DNA of 50,663 bases from contig JACIWQ010000009.1 in assembly GCA_014360895.1 (NCBI GenBank), positions 1 to 50,663 on the forward strand. Reading direction: 5' to 3'. Shown here piece by piece: positions 15,268 through 22,355 of the stretch. The DNA is from Thermoflexales bacterium. GTDB taxonomy: Bacteria > Chloroflexota > Anaerolineae > B4-G1 > DUEL01. The notes under the pieces were generated by a model. It worked only from the letters and a program-made list of their open reading frames with translations, was not told the DNA's origin and did not search any database. Numbering within the stretch: position 1 is the first letter of the stretch; each line of letters begins with the position of its first letter. Both the position numbers and the translations under genes were made by a program.

Positions 15268-15295
15268 GTAGGACAACTGCTCGCAGTTGTCCTAC
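15268..15295. repeat. 13-bp perfect inverted repeat over a stop codon
   Basis: GTAGGACAACTGC at 15268-15280 and its reverse complement at 15283-15295. The UAG stop of the DGC gene ending at 15292 lies inside the right arm, so the repeat supplies that gene's terminus. It could also act as a transcript-stabilising hairpin. Confidence 0.75.
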
Positions 15296-16047
15296 GAATG
15301 AGCAGCGCGTTTTCGGCAGAACTTCTCGTACTCCCGCGCCAGCGCTTCGGCGTAGGCGGCCTCCTCCTCCGGCGGGATGGGGTTGTAGATGCGGGTGGTC
15401 TCCAGCAGTTCCCGCGTCGTCCCATTGCCGGGCCGCTTGCCGGCCTGGTAGAACTGCTCAAAGATGGCCGGCAGCGCGATGAGGGTGACCACCCGCCCGT
15501 TGATGGCCACCTTCTGCACCGGAATGCCGGAGCCGCAGGAGCAGAGGGTGATGGCCTCCTCCTCGTCCTCCGGAGCCTCTGGGGCCTCTGCGGCTGGCTC
15601 CTCCACAGCGACCTCCACCTCCGCCTCGGCCTCCCGCTTCCGGCCCAACAGTTCGTCCACCAGCCGGGCCACCTCCTGGGCGACCAGGTCCGCCGCCTGC
15701 ATCCCGGCCTCGTTGAGGCGACGGGTCCCCCGGATGGGCCCCAGGCCGTTCCCCGCCACCACGTCCGTCACGACAATGCTGGCGGCGGGCTTGCCGGAGT
15801 ACATCTCCGTCGCCCGCGCCGCGCACCGCTTCTCGCAGCCATCTATGGCGACCGTCGGATAGAAGCGGGCGAAGGCCCGGTCCCCCTCCCCGCCGGCCAG
15901 AAAGAGCGGCAGGCAGATGGTCACCGTGTCGTTGGGGCGCAACGCCTCCAGCACTTTCAGCGCCGCCACCCGTGAAACCGTCCCCTCCGGCAACTCCTCC
16001 CCGGAGCAGGCCACAATCCCCACCTTCTTCTTCGGCAACAACGGCAT
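15292..16047 (-). CDS. DGC-domain putative zinc-binding protein, long form
   Basis: About 251 residues from ATG 16047, placed by GGAGGG five bases upstream; GTG 16059 is an alternative. The N-terminal VACSGEE and AIDGCEKRCA segments are the paired Cys motifs of the DGC (PF08859) putative metal-binding family. An acidic linker (about 165-190) leads to a C-terminal part with CSCGSG and a final FCRKRAAHS. It is paralogous to the short DGC gene upstream. The role is unknown; metal or thiol sensing or transport is inferred from context. Confidence 0.8.
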   Translation of the reverse strand: MPLLPKKKVGIVACSGEELPEGTVSRVAALKVLEALRPNDTVTICLPLFLAGGEGDRAFARFYPTVAIDGCEKRCAARATEMYSGKPAASIVVTDVVAGNGLGPIRGTRRLNEAGMQAADLVAQEVARLVDELLGRKREAEAEVEVAVEEPAAEAPEAPEDEEEAITLCSCGSGIPVQKVAINGRVVTLIALPAIFEQFYQAGKRPGNGTTRELLETTRIYNPIPPEEEAAYAEALAREYEKFCRKRAAHS

Positions 16048-16059
16048 CGTTCCCTCCAC

Positions 16060-16122
16060 GAATTACGGAGTACGGAATACGGAATACGGAGTACTGCGTA
16101 TTGCGTATTCCGTATTCCGTTT
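16060..16122. repeat. TACGGAATACGG intergenic repeat
   Basis: Mirror arrays of TACGGAGTACGGAATACGGAAT and ATTGCGTATTCCGTATTCCGT form a long imperfect hairpin between the two DGC genes. Confidence 0.75.
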
Positions 16123-16522
16123 ATGCTTCCCCTTCCAGCGCGTCTATCGCCGCCGCGACCTCCTCCGCCAGCGCCCGGGCCAGTTGCTGACCCTCCGGGT
16201 TCAGCGCCGAGATGCCCTCCGGCTTCAGGTCGCGGTGTTTCCGGAAGGCATCCAGGACGGTGAAGGAACGGGCCACCGGCAGGCCGCTCTCCTGCACCAT
16301 TTTGGTTGCGCAGGCCAGGCGACAGCCGTCAATGGTGACGGTGGGATGGCCCGCCACCGCTGCCCGTGCTTCTTCGTCCCCCAGCACCAGCAGGGAAAGG
16401 GCGACCAGTTCGGTCCGGTCCGGGCGCAGGTCCTCCACCACGGTGTACGCGGCCTCCCGGCTCACCGTCCCGAACGTCTTCCCGATCCCGCTGCAGGGAA
16501 CCACTACGACTTTTCCGCTCAT
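16121..16522 (-). CDS. DGC-domain putative zinc-binding protein, short form
   Basis: 133 residues, with GGAGGAGAT before the ATG. VVVPCSGIGKT and TIDGCRLACATK are the DGC family's two Cys motifs. It is about half the length of its neighbour, with no C-terminal CSCG region. The family is often found near permeases and thioredoxin-like genes. No enzymatic activity is established to my knowledge. Confidence 0.82.
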   Translation of the reverse strand: MSGKVVVVPCSGIGKTFGTVSREAAYTVVEDLRPDRTELVALSLLVLGDEEARAAVAGHPTVTIDGCRLACATKMVQESGLPVARSFTVLDAFRKHRDLKPEGISALNPEGQQLARALAEEVAAAIDALEGEA

Positions 16523-16549
16523 ATCTCCTCCGGTATCCCAGGCATCACT

Positions 16550-16843
16550 GCGAGCCGCTTGGCTGTCCTGAGGGTCATTGCGAGCCCGAAGGGCGAAGGG
16601 TCATTGCGAGCCGCCCGTCAGGGCGGCGAAGCAATCTCCCCGCTGCCTTTGGGGATTGCTTCGGGCACTCCGTGCCCTCGCGATGACCCCTTCGGGCGCT
16701 GCGCGCCCTCGCAATGACCCCGTGGCCGTCATTGCGAGCCCGAAGGGCGAAGCAATCTCCCCACCACCTTTGGAGATTGCTTCGGGCGCTGCGCGCCCTC
16801 GCAATGACCCTTCGGGGCCATCGCCCCTCGCAATGACCGCCGA
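16550..16843. repeat. GTCATTGCGAGCC / GCGAAGCAATCTCC repeat block
   Basis: The 321-bp gap between the GcvH-like gene and the short DGC gene holds at least six copies of GTCATTGCGAGCCC or its reverse complement and two GAAGCAATCTCC modules. They pair into long hairpins. No ORF with coding character is seen. The same family fills 37136-37352. Confidence 0.85.
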
Positions 16844-17296
16844 TTATTTCTTCCTCATCTCCTCCTCGGCGACCTCCCGCACCCGCTCCAGGTACGCCTG
16901 GGCGTCCATCAGGTGGGCCCGGTCGGCCTCCCAGTCCGTCGCCGCTATGACCGCCAGCCAGCCCTCGCCGTAGGGGTCCTCGCTGATGACCTCGGGGGTC
17001 ATCTCCAGCGCGGGGTTGACCTCGGCCACCGTCCCGCTCACCGGCGCCGGGACGACAATGTCCGTCTTCATCGTCTCAATGGACGCGACCTCCTCGCCGA
17101 AGGCCACCACCGTCCCCACCGGCTTCACCTCGGCGAAGGCGACGTCGCCGCCCGACTGCTGGGCGAAGTCCGAAAGACCGATACGCACCCGGCCGTCCCC
17201 CTCCGGCCGCGCCCATACCCCCTCCGGATGGTAGTATCGGTCGGTCGCGAACCGGAAGGTGAACTTGTCCACCGTCAGTTCCAGAAACTCGCTCAT
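16844..17296 (-). CDS. GcvH-like lipoyl carrier protein
   Basis: 150 residues from ATG 17296 (GGGGAG upstream). It matches glycine cleavage H-protein architecture: GLSDFAQQSGGDVAF, the lipoylation loop SIETMKTD with Lys 77, and NEDPYGEGW-like SEDPYGEGWL. The loop differs from the usual ESVKA. The other glycine-cleavage genes (gcvT, gcvP) are absent. It is paired with lpdA and set among sulfur-handling genes, so it may be a lipoate-binding protein for sulfur oxidation (LbpA-like) rather than glycine cleavage; that is inference. A C-terminal basic helix (EEEMRKK) is extra. Confidence 0.85.
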   Translation of the reverse strand: MSEFLELTVDKFTFRFATDRYYHPEGVWARPEGDGRVRIGLSDFAQQSGGDVAFAEVKPVGTVVAFGEEVASIETMKTDIVVPAPVSGTVAEVNPALEMTPEVISEDPYGEGWLAVIAATDWEADRAHLMDAQAYLERVREVAEEEMRKK

Positions 17297-17304
17297 CGCT
17301 CCCC

Positions 17305-17342
17305 TCACTTTTCACGCTTCACGTTTCACTTTTCACGTTTTA
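17305..17342. repeat. TTCACGTTTCAC intergenic repeat, copy 3
   Basis: A short array between lpdA and the GcvH-like gene. It reaches into the last codons of lpdA. Confidence 0.7.
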
Positions 17343-18739
17343 CGATGATAGTGAATCGTCGCCCCTTGGAAGCCCAGCGCGGCCTCCAGGACAGCCTCCG
17401 TCAGCGTGGGATGGGCGTGGGTCGTCCAGGCCAGGTCGTCGGCGGTGGCGCCGGTCTGCACCGCCAGCGCCCCCTCGGCGATCAGTTCGGTGACATGCGG
17501 GCCCATCATATGGACGCCCAGCACCCGCCCGCTGCCGGCCTCGCAGACGATGCGGACCAGCCCCTCCGTCTCCCCCAGAATCTGGGCGCGGGGATTGGCG
17601 GAGAACGGGAACTGGAGCACCCGGACGTCGGCCCCCTGCTGGCGGGCCTGCTCCTCCGTCAGCCCGACGCCCGCCACTTCCGGTGAGGTAAAGATGGCAC
17701 TGGGCACGGAGCGGTAGTCCACCGCCCGCTTCTGCCCGGCGATGTTCTCCACCGCCACCCGCCCATCCACCATCGCCTTGTGGGCCAGCATCATCCCGCC
17801 CACCGCGTCGCCGATCGCCCAGACGTTCGGGACGTTCGTCCGCAGGTACTCGTCCACCGCAATGGCGCGCCGGTTCATCCGGATACCGACCTCCTCCAGC
17901 CCCAGGTCGGCGGTGTTGGGCCAGCGGCCCGTCGCCAAAAGGACCCGGTCGCCCTCCACGGCCTCTTCGCCCTTCGCTGTGGTGAACCGGACCCGCAGCC
18001 CACCCTCCGCCTCCTCCACAGCCTGGACCGTCGCGCCGGTCCGGATGTCCATCCCTCGCCGCCGCAGGACCACCGCCAGCCGTTTGGCAATGGCCTCGTC
18101 GGCCGCGCCGGGAAGGAGATTCGGCATCATCTCCAGGACGGTCACCCGGCTCCCCAGGGCCTGGTAGATGCAGGCAAACTCCAGCCCGATCACCCCGCCG
18201 CCGATGACAATCAGGTGGGCCGGGAGGGTGGAGACGTCTAGGGCCTCCGTACTGGTCACCACGCCGGGCAGGTCCAGGCCCGGGATGGGCGGGCGGGCCA
18301 TCACCGAGCCGGGGGCCAGGATGATGTGGCGGACGACGACCTCCGTCGTCCCCCCGGCCCCGTCGGCCACGGCGAGGGCGTCCGGGCGGACCAGGCGGCC
18401 CCGGCCCCGGACCACCGTCACCTTCCACTCCTTGAGCAATTGCTCCACGCCGCCCACCAGCCGCTCCACGGCGGCCCGCTGGTAGGCCATCATCCCCTCC
18501 AGGTCGGGCGCGGCCTCCGGGATGCGGACCCCGTACTCCGCGGCGCGGCGGGCGCGGGCCAGCAAGTCCGTCGCGGTGACCAGTGCCTTCGTCGGGATGC
18601 AGCCGACGTTAAGGCAGGTCCCGCCGACGCGCGCCTCCTCCACCAGCGCGACGCGCATCCCCAGTTGGGCAGCCCGCAGCGCGGCCACGTACCCGCCGGG
18701 TCCCGCCCCCAGAATCGCGACATCGTAGACCTCGGTCAT
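17333..18739 (-). CDS. lpdA: Dihydrolipoamide dehydrogenase
   Basis: 468 residues, full length. N-terminal FAD site GAGPGG, redox-active disulfide GGTCLNVGC (Cys 42 and 47), NAD site GGGVIGLEFA and the C-terminal base HAHPTLTEAV are all present. It reoxidises the dihydrolipoyl arm of a carrier, here most likely the adjacent GcvH-like protein, passing electrons to NAD. No 2-oxoacid dehydrogenase subunits are nearby, supporting a specialised role. Confidence 0.93.
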   Translation of the reverse strand: MTEVYDVAILGAGPGGYVAALRAAQLGMRVALVEEARVGGTCLNVGCIPTKALVTATDLLARARRAAEYGVRIPEAAPDLEGMMAYQRAAVERLVGGVEQLLKEWKVTVVRGRGRLVRPDALAVADGAGGTTEVVVRHIILAPGSVMARPPIPGLDLPGVVTSTEALDVSTLPAHLIVIGGGVIGLEFACIYQALGSRVTVLEMMPNLLPGAADEAIAKRLAVVLRRRGMDIRTGATVQAVEEAEGGLRVRFTTAKGEEAVEGDRVLLATGRWPNTADLGLEEVGIRMNRRAIAVDEYLRTNVPNVWAIGDAVGGMMLAHKAMVDGRVAVENIAGQKRAVDYRSVPSAIFTSPEVAGVGLTEEQARQQGADVRVLQFPFSANPRAQILGETEGLVRIVCEAGSGRVLGVHMMGPHVTELIAEGALAVQTGATADDLAWTTHAHPTLTEAVLEAALGFQGATIHYHRKT

Positions 18740-18780
18740 CCTGTCCTCCGTGTTCCGTATTCCGTCATTCTGTCATTCCG

Positions 18781-18987
18781 TCATTTCTTCATTTTTCGTT
18801 CACATTCCATGCAGTACTCCGTCTCCCGGTTGGTCCAGAAGACCAGGCCGCAGCCGGGACAGGTGACCTGCCGGAGACTGCTCTTTTTCTTCTCGCGCGG
18901 CCGCATCTCCGGCGGGAGCAGGGCGAACGGGTCCTTGACACAGGCGCACTGAATGGGGGGCTTCTCGCCCTCACGCGGTTCAGTCAT
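18781..18987 (-). CDS. Small zinc-ribbon protein
   Basis: 68 residues. A C-terminal ribbon (CPGCGLVFW and CMEC) plus an N-terminal CAC make a likely single zinc site. It lies between ArsR and lpdA, 1 bp from the ArsR stop, so it is part of the ArsR transcript. No known function. A TGACAGAATGAC-type repeat follows its 3' end. Confidence 0.65.
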   Translation of the reverse strand: MTEPREGEKPPIQCACVKDPFALLPPEMRPREKKKSSLRQVTCPGCGLVFWTNRETEYCMECERKMKK

Positions 18988-18988
18988 C

Positions 18989-19351
18989 TCAGTTTACCTC
19001 CACCAGGAAGATGGATTTAGAGAGAGGGGTCTCCTGACAGCGGGGACAGGTGCACTGCGGGATAGGGGGCGCTTCCGTCACCGGCCCGAGGACGTCCTCC
19101 AGCAGGTGGGCCACCCGCGGGTCGGCCAGCCGGTAATAGACGAAGAGCCCCTCCCGCCGCTGGGAGATCACCCCGGCCTCCCGCAGTACCCGCAACTGCT
19201 GGGAGACGTAGGGCTGGGGAGCCCCCAGCGCCGCCTGCAGATGGCAGACGCAGGCCTCACCGCGCCGCAGAATGTCCAGAATCCGCAGGCGCGCCGGATG
19301 GGCCAGAAGAGAAAAGAGTTGGATAATCGGCTCGTACGGGTCTTCGTTCAC
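18989..19351 (-). CDS. ArsR-family transcriptional regulator
   Basis: 120 residues from GTG 19351. An in-frame TTG at 19369 lies inside the operator and too close to the inferred transcript start. The winged helix has LFSLLAHPARLRILDIL and a recognition helix QPYVSQQLRVL. The CVCHL sequence sits where alpha-3 metal sites (ELCVCDL) occur in ArsR/SmtB sensors. An extra C-terminal CTCPRC may add a thiol or metal site. It heads the long minus-strand gene run (lpdA to the ABC exporter) and probably autoregulates through the palindrome at 19361-19382. Confidence 0.88.
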   Translation of the reverse strand: MNEDPYEPIIQLFSLLAHPARLRILDILRRGEACVCHLQAALGAPQPYVSQQLRVLREAGVISQRREGLFVYYRLADPRVAHLLEDVLGPVTEAPPIPQCTCPRCQETPLSKSIFLVEVN

Positions 19352-19360
19352 AGCGCCAGT

Positions 19361-19382
19361 TATATGCAATGGATTGCATATA
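19361..19382 (-). promoter_or_regulatory. ArsR operator palindrome
   Basis: TATATGCAAT (19361-19370), GG, then ATTGCATATA (19373-19382): a perfect 10-bp inverted repeat. It covers the expected transcription start and touches the -10 box of the ArsR promoter, the standard position for metal-dissociable ArsR repression. Confidence 0.85.
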
Positions 19383-19409
19383 GTATACTCGCGTTCTCGT
19401 ATTTGTCAA
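19382..19409 (-). promoter_or_regulatory. Promoter of the ArsR-led gene run
   Basis: On the minus strand TTGACA (19404-19409) and TATACT (19382-19387) with a 16-bp spacer. The operator overlaps the downstream edge. Confidence 0.82.
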
Positions 19410-19461
19410 GTCGGACGCCACTGAAGTTGGGACGTGAGTTCCGAGTCTCAGCAAACCCCGG

Positions 19462-19490
19462 TTGAGCGCTGGGTGGACCGGTGGTATACT
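19462..19490 (+). promoter_or_regulatory. Promoter of the methylase-like gene
   Basis: TTGAGC at 19462-19467 and TATACT at 19485-19490 with a 17-bp spacer. The -10 sits inside a CCGGTGGTATACTAATACCGG-like palindrome that may bind a regulator. Confidence 0.65.
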
Positions 19491-19507
19491 AATACCGGGA
19501 GCAAAGC

Positions 19508-21805
19508 ATGGGAGAAATCGCCTGGTTTATACCCGGCTGCCCGGAAGTGGCCAGGGGGCCGTTGGCCCGCTACCGCCCTCCCACCCCCGCTGGCGCGGCC
19601 GACGGCTATATCCGGCAGTTGACCTCGCCCGGCGCGTTGGTGCTGGACCTGTTCTGCCAGGGGCCGACCTTTCTGAGGGAAGCGGTTCGGGCCGGCTGTC
19701 GGGCCATTGGCGCGAACGCCAACCCCATCGGCCTGCTGATTGCCGGATTGGGACTGGAGGGTACCCCCGCGAACCTGGACGCCGTCTTCACCCGCCTGGC
19801 CGACGCGCCCAAAGAGACCCCCAACCGCCGCTCCATTCCCCTCCACCGTCACATCCTCTCCCTCTACCGCAGCCGCTGCCCGGTCTGCGGGGGTGAGGGG
19901 ACAGCGGAGTGGTTCGCCTGGGACCGGGAGGCCCGCTACCCCTACGCCAAGGCCGTCCGCTGTCCCCGCTGCGGGCGCATCCAGGAGGGCCCCACCGACG
20001 AGGCGGATATGATCGCCGCCCGCCGCCTGGACCGAAAGGGCTTTGCCTACTACTTCGCCCTGGATCGGGTCGCGCCCCTCAAAAGCTCCCACCGCGCCCG
20101 CGCGGCGGAACTGGTGGACCTTTACACCCCCCGCAACCTCTCCGCGCTGGTGGACATCCTGATCCGGCTGGAGGGGCTGGAACTGGAACGGCCGGCGCGC
20201 GCGGCGCTGCAGGGAGCCCTTCTGGAGACGATGGACCGCGCCAGCAGCTTGGACCCCCACGGGGAGGAGCGGCCCCGGCCGCGCCTTCTCCGTCCGCCCG
20301 CCCGCTTCCTGGAGCGGAACGTCTGGTACTTGCTGGAGGCAACGGTCGCGCGGGCGATGGAGTGGGCCCCGGAGCCGGTCCGACGGGCACCCGGGCTGAA
20401 AGAACTCTTCGCAGACCCTACCCCGGCCTACACACTCCTCCCGCTCCCCGCCCGCGAAGTGGCCCGCCACCTGGCACCGGGCACCGTCTCCCTCATCTTG
20501 GCCGACCCGCCCCGTCCGGACGGGGTCTTCTGGGCCCTCTGCGCGCTCTGGGCGGGCTGGCTCTGGGAGTCCCCGGCCTCCCAGGCCATGCGCCCCCTCC
20601 TGGGCCGCCGCCGCCTGGAATGGGACCGGCATCAGGAGGCGTTCCAGGCGGCCCTTTCCGCCGTCGGCCCGCTGCTCGCCCCCGACGGCTATCTCGTCAT
20701 CCTCTTCGCCGAACCGGATGAGAATCTGGTCGCCTCGGCCTGCCAGGCCGCCTCCGCCGCCGGATACGACCTGGTCGGCTGGGGGGCCAGCACGGAGGTC
20801 GGATGCCGGCTGGTCTGGCGGTGGGCCCCCAGGAGCGACGCCGGCGGCCGTCCCTCTGGGAGAGGGGGGATAGGGGCAGGCCCCGCCCCTCCAACGGACA
20901 ACGCAGAGGCGCCCCCTGCGGTGGCCGAGACGGTCCGGGAAACCCTGCAGGCGCGCGCCGAACCGACGCCCCGTTTCCTGTTGACCGCCGCCGTCCACAC
21001 CGAACTGGCCCGGCGCCGATGGAACGGCCCCTTTGGAGAGGTGGTCCAGGCCGTCCGGTGCGGATGGGAGAGCTTGGAACTGGAGGCGCTGGAGATGGAC
21101 CTCCTCTGGCTCCCCGACCTGGACGCCCGTCGCTTGGACCCGCCGCTGGCGGACCGGGCAGAGGAAATCGTCCGCTCACTGCTGACGGAACGTTCCCCCT
21201 GGGCGACCGACGACCTTCTGCTGGCCGTCTACCGCGCCCTGGACGGGCCTCTCACTCCGGAGCCATCGCTGGTCCTGTTGTGTATGCGCTCCTACGGCGT
21301 GGAAGACGGCGGGGTCTGGCGCCTGCGGGAGGAGGACGACCCGGCCCGCCGGGCAGAGGAACTGGAGAATTTGCGGCGAGACCTGGAAGAACTGGGGCGA
21401 CGGTTGCGCTATCGCCCGGCCCGGGGGCGCGGCTGGGACCTGCGCTGGCGAGAGCGGGGACGGGACGTCTACCTGTTTCGGCTCTCCGCCACCGCCGCGC
21501 TGGGAGACCTCATTCCCGGCAAACTCCCCCTCCCGCGCGGCGGACGCCCCTGCTGGGTCCTCCCCGGCGGCCGGGCGGAATTGCTGGCCGAGAAACTCCG
21601 GCGGGACCCGCGCCTGGCCCGCGCCGCATGGGGGGCCGGCTGGCAGTTCGTCAAATTCCGCCATCTCCGCCGCCTCATCGCCGAAGGAGTGGACCGCCGT
21701 ACCTTCGCGGTGATGCTGGGACTGGACCCGGCCACCGGCCCCCGGGGAGTCCAGATTCCCCTGATGATGACGGCGGACGACGGACCACCGACGACGGACC
21801 ACTGA
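19508..21805 (+). CDS. Aberrant DNA-methylase-like protein
   Basis: 765 residues, with GGGAG before the ATG. LVLDLFCQGPTFLREAVRAG resembles AdoMet-binding motif I of DNA methylases. ILADPPRPDG takes the place of catalytic (D/N)PPY, with Arg for the aromatic residue. Between them lies a zinc ribbon (CPVCGG and CPRCGR, about 120-160). A Pro/Gly-rich linker (about 445-480) leads to an unrecognised C-terminal domain (about 490-765). The organisation recalls DUF1156-type adenine methylases, but the altered catalytic motif makes activity doubtful. No restriction gene is adjacent. The end (MMTADDGPPTTDH) is encoded by a GACGACGGACCA repeat. Confidence 0.65.
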   Translation: MGEIAWFIPGCPEVARGPLARYRPPTPAGAADGYIRQLTSPGALVLDLFCQGPTFLREAVRAGCRAIGANANPIGLLIAGLGLEGTPANLDAVFTRLADAPKETPNRRSIPLHRHILSLYRSRCPVCGGEGTAEWFAWDREARYPYAKAVRCPRCGRIQEGPTDEADMIAARRLDRKGFAYYFALDRVAPLKSSHRARAAELVDLYTPRNLSALVDILIRLEGLELERPARAALQGALLETMDRASSLDPHGEERPRPRLLRPPARFLERNVWYLLEATVARAMEWAPEPVRRAPGLKELFADPTPAYTLLPLPAREVARHLAPGTVSLILADPPRPDGVFWALCALWAGWLWESPASQAMRPLLGRRRLEWDRHQEAFQAALSAVGPLLAPDGYLVILFAEPDENLVASACQAASAAGYDLVGWGASTEVGCRLVWRWAPRSDAGGRPSGRGGIGAGPAPPTDNAEAPPAVAETVRETLQARAEPTPRFLLTAAVHTELARRRWNGPFGEVVQAVRCGWESLELEALEMDLLWLPDLDARRLDPPLADRAEEIVRSLLTERSPWATDDLLLAVYRALDGPLTPEPSLVLLCMRSYGVEDGGVWRLREEDDPARRAEELENLRRDLEELGRRLRYRPARGRGWDLRWRERGRDVYLFRLSATAALGDLIPGKLPLPRGGRPCWVLPGGRAELLAEKLRRDPRLARAAWGAGWQFVKFRHLRRLIAEGVDRRTFAVMLGLDPATGPRGVQIPLMMTADDGPPTTDH

Positions 21806-21839
21806 CGACGGACGGACCACAGATCACAGGAGGGATTCC

Positions 21840-22355
21840 ATGAGACGCGTCGCCGGCCCGCTACTGGTTTCTCTCAGCCTGCTCATCTCCCTGGCGGCCC
21901 TGGCCGTCGGCGGCATCGCCTACTACAGGGCCACCGTGTTGCAACGGGGCATACTGGAAGCCGTCACCCAGACCCGCGCCGCCCTTGCCTCCCTTCCCGG
22001 GCGGACGGTGGAGGTCCCCATCCACATCCAGGAGACCCTCCCCATCAGCGCCCAGATTCCCGTGCAGGAGGAATTTGCCGTCCCCATTCATACCGTTCTG
22101 CCCGTCTCCACAAATGTGGAAGTCCCCCTGAACATCCCGGTTCTGGGGGAACGGCGGATCAGCATCCCCATCCAGGCCGATGTGCCCATCCACATAGAAG
22201 TGGTGATTCCGATCAGTAAGACGGTGAGCCTGGAAACTTCGGTGGCGGTGAACCTGCAGGTGCCGGTGCGGATAGACCTGGACACATTGGGAATTGAGGG
22301 CCTGTTGGAGGAAGTGGACGCGCGGCTGGCAGAGATAGAGCGGCAATTACGATGA
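21840..22355 (+). CDS. Membrane-anchored protein with VPI/IPI repeats
   Basis: 171 residues. One N-terminal helix (about 7-27) should anchor it, with the rest outside. The outer part is a run of short alternating strands ending in VPI, IPV or LPI about every 8-12 residues (EVPIHIQETLPISAQIPV and so on), like a beta-solenoid or stalk. A short helical tail (LLEEVDARLAEIERQLR) may oligomerise. The function is unrecognised. The last 9 bp overlap the convergent gene at 22347. Confidence 0.6.
   Translation: MRRVAGPLLVSLSLLISLAALAVGGIAYYRATVLQRGILEAVTQTRAALASLPGRTVEVPIHIQETLPISAQIPVQEEFAVPIHTVLPVSTNVEVPLNIPVLGERRISIPIQADVPIHIEVVIPISKTVSLETSVAVNLQVPVRIDLDTLGIEGLLEEVDARLAEIERQLR

Noticed and set aside
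16550-16843. Possible CRISPR or insertion sequence
   Set aside because: Copies are irregularly spaced and in both orientations, with no transposase frame; they behave as REP-like palindromes.
16844-18739. Glycine cleavage operon
   Set aside because: Only the H-like carrier and Lpd are present; gcvT and gcvP are absent and the neighbours are sulfur-related.
19508-21805. Restriction-modification system
   Set aside because: Only a methylase-like gene with an altered catalytic motif is present; no endonuclease or specificity gene adjoins it.
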